Positions 43,239-52,591 of a stretch of DNA of 64,000 nt are shown piece by piece. The first letter of the stretch is position 1. The number at the start of each line of letters is the position of its first letter. The notes below the pieces were generated by a model. That model was given only the letters and a program-made list of their open reading frames with translations. It was not told where the DNA came from and did no database searches. Position numbers and translations under genes: made by a program. This DNA comes from Burkholderia sp. Bp8992 (GTDB taxonomy: Bacteria; Pseudomonadota; Gammaproteobacteria; Burkholderiales; Burkholderiaceae): positions 1-64,000 of the forward strand of contig NZ_QTQI01000025.1 of NCBI RefSeq assembly GCF_003853705.1, written 5' to 3'.

Positions 43239-44309
43239 ATGGCCACTCCCGTCACCATCCTTACCGGCTTTCTCGGCAGCGGCAAGACGACGCTGCTCAA
43301 GCGCATCCTGAACGAACAGCACGGCATGAAGATCGCCGTGATCGAGAACGAGTTCGGCGAAGAGAACATCGACAACGAAATCCTCGTGCAGGATTCGAAC
43401 GAGCAGATCATCCAGATGAGCAACGGCTGCATCTGCTGCACGATCCGCGGCGATCTGGCCCGCGCGCTCGGCGATCTCGCCGCGAAGAAGCGCGAAGGCA
43501 AGCTCGATTTCGACCGCATCGTGATCGAGACGACCGGCCTCGCGAACCCGGGCCCCGTCGCGCAAACTTTCTTCATCGACAGCGAAATCGCCGACGACTT
43601 CCTGCTCGACGCGGTCATCACGCTGGTCGACGCGAAGCACGCGAATGCGCAGCTCGACGAACACGAAGTCGTGCAGCGCCAGGTCGGTTTCGCCGACCGC
43701 CTGTTCATCACGAAGTCGGACCTCGTCGACGACCAGACCGTCGCCGGCCTCAAGCACCGCCTGATGCACATGAACCCGAAGGCCGCGATCAAGGTCGTGA
43801 ACTTCGGTGAAGCCGACATCAAGGAAATCTTCGACCTGCGCGGCTTCAACCTGAACGCGAAGCTCGAGATCGACCCCGACTTCCTCGCCGAAGACGACCA
43901 CGCGCATCACGACCACGATCACGATCACGACCATGATCACGCCGGTTGCGACCACGATCACGGCCAATGCGCGCACGATCACGACCACGGCCACCACCAC
44001 GCGCACCACGACGACAAGATCAAGTCGTTCGTGTACCGTAACGACCGCCCGTTCGATCCGAACAAGCTGGAAGACTTCCTCGGCGGCATCCTGCAGATCT
44101 ATGGCGAACGGATGCTGCGCTACAAGGGCGTGCTGTACATGAAGGGCGTCGACCGCAAGGTCGTGTTCCAGGGCGTGCACCAGATGATGGGCAGCGACCT
44201 CGCGGCGAAGTGGCTGCCGGTCGAGAAGAAGACGAACAAGATGGTGTTCATCGGCGTCGACCTGCCGCAGGACCTGATTACCGACGGCCTCGACGCCTGC
44301 CTCGCCTGA
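43239..44309 (+). CDS. CobW/COG0523 family GTPase with histidine-rich metal-binding region
   Basis: A 356-residue P-loop GTPase. Walker A GFLGSGKTT (about 10-18), the metal-binding GCICC (63-67), IVIETTGLANPGPV (switch region) and TKSD (guanine specificity) are all present, so it is a complete COG0523 protein. Residues about 221-258 are His/Asp repeats (over 20 His) between the GTPase and the CobW C-terminal domain. The family delivers zinc, cobalt or iron to client enzymes. The long His tract favours zinc or nickel/cobalt, but no cobalamin or urease genes are adjacent. No Zur box was recognised upstream. Confidence 0.9.
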   Translation: MATPVTILTGFLGSGKTTLLKRILNEQHGMKIAVIENEFGEENIDNEILVQDSNEQIIQMSNGCICCTIRGDLARALGDLAAKKREGKLDFDRIVIETTGLANPGPVAQTFFIDSEIADDFLLDAVITLVDAKHANAQLDEHEVVQRQVGFADRLFITKSDLVDDQTVAGLKHRLMHMNPKAAIKVVNFGEADIKEIFDLRGFNLNAKLEIDPDFLAEDDHAHHDHDHDHDHDHAGCDHDHGQCAHDHDHGHHHAHHDDKIKSFVYRNDRPFDPNKLEDFLGGILQIYGERMLRYKGVLYMKGVDRKVVFQGVHQMMGSDLAAKWLPVEKKTNKMVFIGVDLPQDLITDGLDACLA

Positions 44310-44726
44310 CGCGCGCGGGCACCGGCCGCGCACCGCGTCGCCCGGCCGCCTCTTCCGGCGGCCGAGGCGCCCGCGCGGCGCCGTTTTCGGGCAGGGTTTC
44401 GCCGTCATCGCTTTTTCGCGATTTGCGCGTTATATTTTCTAGATATTGGCGCAGCCGACGGGGATCGACCCGATACGGCGCCCGCTTGCGATTCAGTTAC
44501 AATACGTGCCCGCTGGAGTACGGCAACAAACAGGCCCGGTTCTTGCTGAACCAGTTTTCCGGGCATCGCAACCGCGCCGGATCGCCAATCCGCCTCCCGG
44601 CCGCGGCCGATGCGATGTGCCGCGCAGCACACCGGTTCGCAGCGCGCGCAACTCCGCGCCAGGCCTATCCTGGTATTTGAGAACCGGTTTTCCAGAGGCT
44701 TTCGGCCCCGCGGCGGCAAATCGCAA
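44310..44726. other. Gene-free upstream region of dksA
   Basis: About 420 bases with two AT-rich patches (44428-44452 and 44485-44510, the latter with TACAAT) that could hold promoters. No confident -35 partner is visible. The rest shows no family-like frame. Confidence 0.4.
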
Positions 44727-44810
44727 ATGAATGCAAACGCGGTTGCGGGTAATCCCAAAGTGCAGGCAATATCTCTCGATTTGCCGCACATTGAAGAAGC
44801 AAGCAGATGA
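44727..44810 (+). CDS. Possible 27-residue leader peptide overlapping dksA
   Basis: A short frame, MNANAVAGNPKVQAISLDLP then HIEEASR, whose TGA overlaps the dksA ATG as ATGA. The four-base overlap and the balanced composition suggest translational coupling. However, no strong ribosome site precedes it, and the dksA start itself has only a weak one. The peptide may simply be an open frame in the leader. Conservation in related genomes would decide. Confidence 0.35.
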   Translation: MNANAVAGNPKVQAISLDLPHIEEASR

Positions 44811-45223
44811 CGAAGAAACTCTTGACCGAAGCCGAAATCCTGAAGATGAGCGACAAGGATTACATGAATGAGGATCAGCTCGCCTTCTTCAAAAATCGGC
44901 TCGAACAGTTGCAGGCGGACATCCTCAAGAATGCAGGCCAGACGACCGAGAACCTGCGCGAGACGGTGATCGTGCCCGATCCCGCCGATCGCGCGACGAT
45001 CGAGGAAGAGCACGCACTCGAACTGCGTACGCGCGATCGCGAACGCAAGCTCCTCAAGAAGGTTCAGCAGTCGCTCGCCCGCATCGATTCCGGCGATTAC
45101 GGCTGGTGCGAGGAAACCGGCGAGCCGATCGGCATTCCGCGGCTGCTCGCCCGTCCGACCGCCACGCTGTCGCTCGAGGCGCAGGAGCGCCGCGAGTTGC
45201 GCCAGAAGCTGTTCGGCGACTGA
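44807..45223 (+). CDS. dksA: RNA polymerase-binding transcription factor DksA, degenerate zinc finger
   Basis: A 138-residue ppGpp cofactor that acts through the RNA polymerase secondary channel. The coiled-coil tip has the essential DPADRA (about 58-63), and the C-terminal helix RPTATLSLEAQERREL is typical. The zinc finger is degenerate: of the four canonical Cys positions (101, 104, 122, 125) only 101 is Cys, and the others are Thr, Ser and Ala. It therefore resembles the zinc-independent DksA2 type rather than E. coli DksA. No four-Cys paralogue is in the window. It is followed by a strong terminator. Confidence 0.94.
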   Translation: MTKKLLTEAEILKMSDKDYMNEDQLAFFKNRLEQLQADILKNAGQTTENLRETVIVPDPADRATIEEEHALELRTRDRERKLLKKVQQSLARIDSGDYGWCEETGEPIGIPRLLARPTATLSLEAQERRELRQKLFGD

Positions 45224-45258
45224 TCGAGCGGCGTTCCGCTCAGACACGCTGCTTCCCG

Positions 45259-45286
45259 AAAGCGCGCGGCCTGCCGCGCGCTTTTT
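45259..45286 (+). terminator. Intrinsic terminator of dksA
   Basis: AAAGCGCGCGGC, a two-base loop, GCCGCGCGC and a five-base T run, 35 bases after the dksA stop. Confidence 0.92.
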
Positions 45287-45339
45287 GTTTTTCCGGCACC
45301 GGCTCCCGGTTGGCCGGTTTTCCGATTTGCCTCCCACCT

Positions 45340-45367
45340 CTTGATATCCCCGCGCCCGCCCTAAAAT
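45340..45367 (+). promoter_or_regulatory. Candidate heat-shock (sigma-32) promoter of hslVU
   Basis: CTTGAT, 13 bases, CCCTAAAAT, close to the sigma-32 pattern (CTTGAA and CCCCATNT with a 13-15 base spacer). The next genes are hslV and hslU, a heat-shock operon in other proteobacteria. The spacing for a sigma-70 reading (15 bases) is too short. Confidence 0.5.
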
Positions 45368-45378
45368 GAAACGGACGC

Positions 45379-45400
45379 GCGCCGGGCCGCTCCCCGGCGC
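45379..45400 (+). other. Hairpin in hslVU 5' leader
   Basis: GCGCCGGG and CCCGGCGC form an 8-bp stem with a six-base loop, just after the candidate promoter and 66 bases before hslV. E. coli hslVU mRNA also carries a stabilising leader hairpin, so this may be an analogous element. Confidence 0.4.
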
Positions 45401-45466
45401 ACTGCGGATTCACGCGGCGGCGCCTCGCGCCGCCCGACTCTTCCCCGTTTTTCTCAAGGAACGCAG

Positions 45467-46003
45467 ATGGAGCAATTTCACGGCACGACCATCGTTTCGG
45501 TCCGGCGCGGCGACAAGGTCGCGCTCGGCGGCGACGGCCAGGTAACCCTCGGCAACATCGTCATGAAGGGTGGCGCGCGGAAAGTGCGGCGGATCTACAA
45601 CAACCAGGTTCTGGTCGGATTCGCGGGCGGCACCGCCGATGCGTTCTCGCTGCTCGACCGCTTCGAGGCGAAGCTCGAGAAGCACCAGGGCAACCTGACC
45701 CGTGCGGCCGTCGAGCTCGCGAAGGACTGGCGCACCGACCGGATGCTGCGCCGCCTCGAGGCGATGCTGATCACGGCCGATGCCACCACCACGCTCGTGA
45801 TCACCGGCAACGGCGACGTGCTCGACCCCGAAGGCGGCATCTGCGCGATCGGCTCCGGCGGCGCGTACGCGCAGGCCGCGGCCCGCGCGCTCGTCGAGAA
45901 CACCGAGCTGTCGCCACGCGAGATCGTCGAGAAGTCGCTCGGGATCGCCGGTGACATGTGCATCTACACGAACCACAACCGCATCATCGAAACGATCGAG
46001 TAA
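45467..46003 (+). CDS. hslV: ATP-dependent protease proteolytic subunit HslV
   Basis: A 178-residue proteasome-like peptidase of normal length. The mature N-terminal nucleophile Thr is in [18 protein letters not shown] after removal of the first residues. The GDGQVTLGN motif and [20 protein letters not shown] are typical, as is [19 protein letters not shown]. HslV forms two hexamer rings capped by HslU and degrades regulatory and misfolded proteins. AAGGA precedes the ATG. It forms an operon with hslU, nine bases downstream. Confidence 0.97.
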
Positions 46004-46012
46004 GGACACCCC

Positions 46013-47356
46013 ATGAGCACCATGACCCCTGCCGAGATCGTCTCGGAACTCGACAAGCACATCATCGGCCAGGCGAAGGCGAAGAAGGCCGTCGCCGTCG
46101 CGCTGCGCAACCGCTGGCGCCGTCAGCAGGTCGCCGACCCGCTGCGCCAGGAAATCACGCCGAAGAACATCCTGATGATCGGGCCGACGGGCGTCGGCAA
46201 GACCGAAATCGCGCGCCGCCTCGCGAAGCTCGCCGATGCGCCGTTCATCAAGATCGAGGCGACCAAGTTCACCGAAGTCGGCTACGTCGGCCGCGACGTC
46301 GACAGCATCGTGCGCGACCTGATCGAGATCTCGGTCAAGCAGACCCGCGAAACCGAGATGCGCAAGGTGCGCAGCAAGGCAACCGACCAGGCGGAAGACC
46401 GCATCCTCGACATCCTGCTGCCGCAGCCGCGCGCGGTGGGCTTCGGCGGCAATGCCGAGCACGCGAACGACGACAACAACGCGACGCGCCAGACCTTCCG
46501 CAAGCGTCTGCGCGAAGGCCAGCTCGACGACAAGGAAGTCGAGCTCGACCTCGAGCAGCCGTCGGCCGGCATGGACATCATGGCGCCGCCGGGGATGGAA
46601 GAGATGACCGAGCAGATCCGCTCGATGTTCTCGAACCTCGGCAGCGGCAAGAAGCAGCGCCGCAAGGTGAAGATCAAGGAAGCACTGAAGCTGCTGACCG
46701 ACGAGGAAGCGGCGAAGATGCTGAACGAAGAGGAAGTGAAGACGAAGGCCGTGCAGAACGTCGAGCAGAACGGCATCGTGTTCCTCGACGAGATCGACAA
46801 GATCACGTCGCGCAACAACGAAGGCAGCGGCGGCGAAGTGTCGCGCCAGGGCGTGCAGCGCGACCTGCTGCCGCTCGTCGAAGGCACGACGGTCAACACG
46901 AAGTACGGGATGGTGAAGACCGATCACATCCTGTTCATCGCGAGCGGCGCGTTCCACCTCGCGAAGCCGAGCGACCTGATTCCCGAACTGCAGGGCCGCT
47001 TCCCGATCCGCGTCGAGCTCGACTCGCTGTCGGTGAACGATTTCGAAGCGATCCTCGTCGCGACCGACGCGAGCCTCGTCAAGCAGTACCAGGCGCTGCT
47101 CGCGACCGAAGACGTGCAGCTCGAATTCGCCGAAGACGGCATCCGCCGGCTTGCGGAGATCGCGTTCGCGGTCAACGAGAAGACCGAGAACATCGGCGCG
47201 CGCCGCCTGTACACGGTGATCGAGAAGCTGCTCGAGGAAGTGTCGTTCTCGGCCGGCAACCACGCCGGCGAGCGCGTGACGATCGACGCGAAGTATGTCG
47301 ACCGCGCACTCGGCGAAGTGTCGCAGGACGAAGACCTGTCGCGCTACGTGCTGTAA
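46013..47356 (+). CDS. hslU: ATP-dependent protease ATPase subunit HslU
   Basis: A 447-residue AAA+ unfoldase. Walker [16 protein letters not shown] is near residue 60 and Walker [11 protein letters not shown] near 255. The intermediate (I) domain of about 110-245 contains acidic and Gln-rich stretches. The C-terminus ends in EDLSRYVL, the tail that inserts into HslV and activates it. It opens with [20 protein letters not shown] as usual. A strong terminator follows. Confidence 0.98.
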   Translation: MSTMTPAEIVSELDKHIIGQAKAKKAVAVALRNRWRRQQVADPLRQEITPKNILMIGPTGVGKTEIARRLAKLADAPFIKIEATKFTEVGYVGRDVDSIVRDLIEISVKQTRETEMRKVRSKATDQAEDRILDILLPQPRAVGFGGNAEHANDDNNATRQTFRKRLREGQLDDKEVELDLEQPSAGMDIMAPPGMEEMTEQIRSMFSNLGSGKKQRRKVKIKEALKLLTDEEAAKMLNEEEVKTKAVQNVEQNGIVFLDEIDKITSRNNEGSGGEVSRQGVQRDLLPLVEGTTVNTKYGMVKTDHILFIASGAFHLAKPSDLIPELQGRFPIRVELDSLSVNDFEAILVATDASLVKQYQALLATEDVQLEFAEDGIRRLAEIAFAVNEKTENIGARRLYTVIEKLLEEVSFSAGNHAGERVTIDAKYVDRALGEVSQDEDLSRYVL

Positions 47357-47376
47357 CGCGCGCGGCGCGGGATGCG

Positions 47377-47412
47377 AAACGGGCGGCCCCTTCGGCGGGG
47401 GCCGCCCGTTTT
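47377..47412. terminator. Bidirectional terminator between hslU and regA-like gene
   Basis: AACGGGCGGCCCC pairs with GGGGCCGCCCGTT over 13 bp with a seven-base loop, flanked by a short A run and TTTT. It serves hslU on the plus strand and the response regulator gene on the minus strand. Confidence 0.9.
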
Positions 47413-47426
47413 CGCTGGTGCGCCGC

Positions 47427-47969
47427 TTACTGCCGCACCGGCTTCTTCGCGAGCTTGCGCTGCAGCGTGCGGCGGTGCATGTTCAGCGCGCGGGCGGTCG
47501 CCGAGATGTTGTTGTTGTTCTCGGCCAGCACGCGCTGGATGTGCTCCCATTCGAGCCGGTCGACCGACAGCACGACCGGATTCTCGAGCGCCTCGTCGGC
47601 CTGCACTTCGGTCGCGTTGGTCTGCAGCGCGGCCAGGATCGACTCGACGTTCGCCGGCTTCGCGAGATAGTTGTCGGCGCCTTCCTTCACGGCCTGCACG
47701 GCCGTCGCGATGCTCGCGTAGCCGGTCAGCACCAGAATCCGCGCGTCGGGCTGCAGGTCGCACAGCGGCGCGATCAGGCTCAGGCCCGAATCCTCGCCGA
47801 GATGCAGGTCGACGGTGATGAACTGGAACTTGCCGCCGGCGGCGAGCCGCAGCGCCGCCTCCTTGTCGTGCGCCTGCTGGACCGCGTAACCGCGGCGCTC
47901 GAGGCCGCGCGCGAGCGTGCCCGCGAACACCTCGTTGTCGTCGATCACCAGGAAATTGTTCTCGCTCAT
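47427..47969 (-). CDS. Response regulator, RegA/PrrA/ActR family
   Basis: A 180-residue protein of receiver plus Fis-type helix-turn-helix. Acidic pocket VIDDNE is at residues 8-13 and the phospho-Asp at about 54 (VDLHLGEDSG). The linker is followed by ISATARALNMHRRTLQRKL near the end, nearly the invariant DNA-binding helix of RegA-type regulators. It lies 13 bases downstream of its cognate RegB-like kinase. In Rhodobacter and Bradyrhizobium this pair controls redox-responsive genes (respiration, nitrogen and carbon metabolism); targets in this organism are not shown. Confidence 0.93.
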   Translation of the reverse strand: MSENNFLVIDDNEVFAGTLARGLERRGYAVQQAHDKEAALRLAAGGKFQFITVDLHLGEDSGLSLIAPLCDLQPDARILVLTGYASIATAVQAVKEGADNYLAKPANVESILAALQTNATEVQADEALENPVVLSVDRLEWEHIQRVLAENNNNISATARALNMHRRTLQRKLAKKPVRQ

Positions 47970-47982
47970 GTGGTTTCTCCGT

Positions 47983-49413
47983 CTACGTGTTGGTTGAGGC
48001 GGCCGGCGCCGCGACGCGCACGACCGGCAGGCGCAGCACGGCCCGCGTGCCGCGCGCGGCGGTCGCAGCGGCCGGGCGGCTGTCCGGCGAGCCGGCCGGC
48101 CGGTCGGCTGCACGTTCACCCGTGCGCTGGGCCGCGCGCGGTCCCGATACGGCAGCGGCGTGGCCATTCGCCGCACCGCCGGCCCGCCCGTTGCCGCCCG
48201 CCGCACGCGGCACGACATCGGACAGTTCGATCTCGCCGCCGAGCCGCGCGGCCGCACTGAAGGCGAGATACAGGCCGACCCCGTGCCCGCCCTGCGTGCT
48301 GTCGACCGGCATCGCGCCGAGCGACTCGCGCAGCGAGGCCGGAATGCCGGGCCCGTCGTCGCATACCTCGAATTCGATCTCGTCGGCCGCGCCGCCATGC
48401 GCGACCTTCGCGGCCAGCGTCACGCGCTGCGGGCTCGCGCGCGCGGCATTGTCGAGCAGGATCGTCAGGATCTGGCCGGCCGCGACCGTATCGTCGAGCG
48501 CGACGCCCGCGGGACGCGCGCCGAGCAGCTCGAACTGCACATGCGGATGCCGCAGCCGCCAGTGCTCGACGAACGTGTCGAGCCAGTCGTCCACCGGCTG
48601 GCGGCTCGCCGGCGCGCTCGCGCGGCTGCGCAGGCGCGCGAGCGCCGACGTGCAGAGCGTCATCTGCTCCTCGAGCACCTTCAGGTCGGCTTCGTAGCGC
48701 GCGAGCCCCGGATCGGCGCGCGCCGCGTCGCGCAGCTCTTCGGCGAGCATCGCGATCGTCGACAGCGGCGTGCCCATCTCGTGCGCGACGGTGGCGGCCT
48801 GCACGCCGAGCGCAACGGCCCGCTCGTCGCGCAGCAGGTGCTGCTGCGCCTCGCCGAGCGCCGCATCGCGCTGGCGCAGCGCATTCGACATGCGCGCGAC
48901 GAACCATGCGATCAGCCCGACGCTCACCATGAAGTTCGCCCACATGCCGGTACGGTAGTAGTCGAACAGGTTCGCCGGATTGTCCATGTTGAGCGGCACC
49001 GAATCGAAGCCGAGCGCCGCGTAGCACGCGACCGCGAACGCCGCGAGCCAGATCATCAGGTGCCACGGCAGCACGGCCGCCGCGATCGCGAGCGACGGCA
49101 GGTACAGCGACACGAACGGGTTGGTCGTGCCGCCCGACAGGAACAGCAGCGCCGACAGCGCGCCGAGGTCGACCCACAGCTGGCCGAGCAGCTCGAAATT
49201 GGTCTCGGGCCGCGCACGCAGCACGCGCACCCAGGTCAGCGCGTTGAAAACGATTTCGAGCGCGATGACCATCAGCATCGCCGGCAGCGGCAGATGCACG
49301 CCGAAATAGGTCTGCACGACGCCGATCGTCACGAGCTGGCCGATGATCGCGAGATTGCGAAGCCAGAACAGGTGACTGAGGTTGACGCGCCCGGTGGTGG
49401 TGATTCGTTGCAT
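47983..49413 (-). CDS. Membrane sensor histidine kinase, RegB/PrrB-like redox sensor
   Basis: A 476-residue kinase with about six membrane helices in residues 15-175. GGTTNPF at about 94-100 is the quinone-binding signature of RegB. The H box has the phospho-His at about 211 (ATVAHEMGTPLSTIAML). A Cys at about 254 (EEQMTLCTSALARL) occupies the place of the RegB redox-active Cys. The ATP domain has DNAARAS, DDGPGI and GGHGVGLYLAFSAAARLGG. An Ala/Gly/Arg-rich insert of about 60 residues before the C-terminal end is unusual. It is co-transcribed with the regA-like gene. Confidence 0.92.
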   Translation of the reverse strand: MQRITTTGRVNLSHLFWLRNLAIIGQLVTIGVVQTYFGVHLPLPAMLMVIALEIVFNALTWVRVLRARPETNFELLGQLWVDLGALSALLFLSGGTTNPFVSLYLPSLAIAAAVLPWHLMIWLAAFAVACYAALGFDSVPLNMDNPANLFDYYRTGMWANFMVSVGLIAWFVARMSNALRQRDAALGEAQQHLLRDERAVALGVQAATVAHEMGTPLSTIAMLAEELRDAARADPGLARYEADLKVLEEQMTLCTSALARLRSRASAPASRQPVDDWLDTFVEHWRLRHPHVQFELLGARPAGVALDDTVAAGQILTILLDNAARASPQRVTLAAKVAHGGAADEIEFEVCDDGPGIPASLRESLGAMPVDSTQGGHGVGLYLAFSAAARLGGEIELSDVVPRAAGGNGRAGGAANGHAAAVSGPRAAQRTGERAADRPAGSPDSRPAAATAARGTRAVLRLPVVRVAAPAASTNT

Positions 49414-49434
49414 CCGAGCAGTTTACCCGTTTAG

Positions 49435-50901
<1,467 letters not shown>

Positions 50902-50942
50902 GCGCGCGCCGCCCGCCCTCCTCTCCCGATCTGCCGGCGTCA

Positions 50943-51689
50943 TTGCGACGCCGGCGCATTTCCCGCAGCCGGCCGCGCGCCGGCGCGCCCGTCTGGCTGT
51001 TCGATCTCGACAACACGCTGCACCACGCGTCGCATGCGATCTTTCCCGAGATCAACCGTGCGATGACGCAGTACATCATCGACACGCTGCAGGTCGAGCG
51101 CGCCGAAGCCGACCGCCTGCGCACCGGCTACACCGAGCGCTACGGCGCCGCGCTGCTCGGCCTCGCGCGCCACCATCCGATCGACCCGCACGACTTCCTG
51201 CGCGTGGTCCACACGTTTTCCGACCTGCCTGCGATGATCCGCGCCGAGCGCGGCCTCGCGCGCATCGTCGCCGCGCTACCGGGCCGCAAGCTGATCCTGA
51301 CCAACGCGCCGGAGAACTACGCGCGCGCGGTGCTGCGCGAGCTGCGCATCGAGCGGCTGTTCGAGCGCGTGATCGCGATCGAGCACATGCGCGACCGGCG
51401 CACGTGGCGCGCGAAGCCCGACCACACGATGCTGCGCCGGACGCTGCGCGCCGCGCACGCGCGGCTCGCCGACGCGATCCTCGTCGAGGATACGCGCGGC
51501 CACCTGAAGCGCTACAAGCGTCTGGGCATCGGCACGGTATGGATCACCGGCCACCTGCCGGGCCATCTGCCGGTTACCGGACGTCCCCACTATGTCGACC
51601 AGCGCATTCGTTCGTTAAAATCGCTGCGACTGGGCACACGATCGGGGCGACAAAAATGCAGCCGACTTACCCGCAGGACCAAGCCGTAA
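50943..51689 (+). CDS. Pyrimidine 5'-nucleotidase, HAD superfamily
   Basis: About 248 residues. The HAD motif I Asp pair is VWLFDLDNTLHHA, motif II is KLILTNAP, and the motif III Lys and motif IV Asp fall in RAKPDHTML and AILVEDTRGHLKRYK. The DLDNTLHHA and TLQVERAEADRLRTGYTERYG stretch is specific for SSM1/Sdt1-type pyrimidine 5'-nucleotidases. There is no ATG. A TTG at 50943 or one overlapping the argB stop at 50898 may be used, so the start is uncertain. The 3' end overlaps the slmA start by 34 bases, so argB, this gene and slmA likely form one operon. Confidence 0.85.
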   Translation: MRRRRISRSRPRAGAPVWLFDLDNTLHHASHAIFPEINRAMTQYIIDTLQVERAEADRLRTGYTERYGAALLGLARHHPIDPHDFLRVVHTFSDLPAMIRAERGLARIVAALPGRKLILTNAPENYARAVLRELRIERLFERVIAIEHMRDRRTWRAKPDHTMLRRTLRAAHARLADAILVEDTRGHLKRYKRLGIGTVWITGHLPGHLPVTGRPHYVDQRIRSLKSLRLGTRSGRQKCSRLTRRTKP

Positions 51690-52321
51690 CGGAAAGCCAG
51701 GCCACACCCTCCCGCCCGCGCCCGAAGCCGGGCGAGCGCCGCGTCATGATCCTGCAGACGCTCGCGGCGATGCTCGAGGCACCGAAGCCCGAGAAAATCA
51801 CGACGGCCGCGCTCGCGGCCCGGCTCGAGGTTTCGGAAGCCGCGCTGTACCGGCACTTCACCAGCAAGGCGAAGATGTACGAAGGGCTGATCGAGTTCAT
51901 CGAGCAGGCGCTGTTCGGTCTCGTCAACCAGATCGTCGCGAAAGAGCCGAACGGCGTGCTGCAGGCGCGCACGATCGCGCTGACGATGCTCAATTTCGCT
52001 GCGAAGAACCCGGGGATGACGCGCGTGCTGACCGGCGAGGCGCTGGTCGGCGAGGACGAGCGGCTGACCGAGCGCGTGAACCAGTTGCTCGACCGCATCG
52101 AGTCGACCGTCAAGCAATGCCTGCGCGTCGCGCGCACCGAGGCGAATGCGCCGCAGGACGGCGCGACGCCGTTCGTGCTGCCGGCCGACTACGATCCCGC
52201 CGCCCGCGCGAGCCTGCTCGTCAGCTACGTGATCGGCCGCTGGCACCGCTTCGCGAAGGGCGGATTCCAGAAGCCGCCGAGCGAGCAGGCCGATGCGCAC
52301 CTGCGGCTGATCCTGCAGTGA
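51656..52321 (+). CDS. slmA: Nucleoid occlusion factor SlmA (TetR family)
   Basis: A 221-residue DNA-binding protein that prevents FtsZ ring assembly over the nucleoid. A Pro-rich N-terminus is followed by the helix-turn-helix KITTAALAARLEVSEAALYRHF (about 40-62) and SKAKMYEGLIEFIEQALFGLVNQ, the SlmA signature. The helical C-terminal domain ends QADAHLRLILQ. The ATG lies inside the end of the HAD gene. Confidence 0.92.
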   Translation: MQPTYPQDQAVTESQATPSRPRPKPGERRVMILQTLAAMLEAPKPEKITTAALAARLEVSEAALYRHFTSKAKMYEGLIEFIEQALFGLVNQIVAKEPNGVLQARTIALTMLNFAAKNPGMTRVLTGEALVGEDERLTERVNQLLDRIESTVKQCLRVARTEANAPQDGATPFVLPADYDPAARASLLVSYVIGRWHRFAKGGFQKPPSEQADAHLRLILQ

Positions 52322-52380
52322 TGCGACGCTGGCGGCACGCCACGCCATGCCCGCCGGAATCCGCGTCCCGCAATTTCCGC

Positions 52381-52386
52381 TATACT
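52381..52386 (+). promoter_or_regulatory. -10 element (TATACT) ahead of the metX riboswitch
   Basis: A good -10 hexamer placed 37 bases before the aptamer. The -35 region has no clear match. Confidence 0.4.
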
Positions 52387-52419
52387 TTGCCGACTTGCCG
52401 CCCCTCGGGTGGCAGGTCG

Positions 52420-52522
52420 GAAGCGCGCCGATTTGCTGACTCGATTGCGGGCGCGCGAACCGGCCGGGGCGTAGAAGTTGTCCGTGTCCCGGCGGTTCAC
52501 TACAAATGCGGCTAAAGAGGTC
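52420..52522 (+). ncRNA. SAM-II-type riboswitch upstream of metX
   Basis: The SAM-II hallmarks appear in order. Stem P1 is GCGCGC (52423-52428) with GCGCGC (52451-52456). The loop has GATTT directly after the 5' arm and ATTGC directly before the 3' arm. The 3' segment AAATGCGGCTAAAGAGG (52504-52520) matches the conserved pseudoknot strand AAATGNNGCTAAANAGG as I recall it. Between them an extra hairpin (GAACCGGCCGGG with CCCGGCGGTTC) replaces the usual short linker. SAM binding to the pseudoknot would lower metX expression. The metX start is about 70 bases downstream. Confidence 0.85.
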
Positions 52523-52591
52523 GTCAGCCGCGCATCTCCGACTCCGCGCTTCGCCGACACCATTTAGCTGCCCAGTCATAAGGCGGAACGA

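Noticed and set aside
43880-44010. Repetitive CAC/GAC tract that looks like a short tandem repeat array
   Set aside because: It is the codon pattern of the His/Asp-rich region of the CobW-type GTPase, not a CRISPR or satellite.
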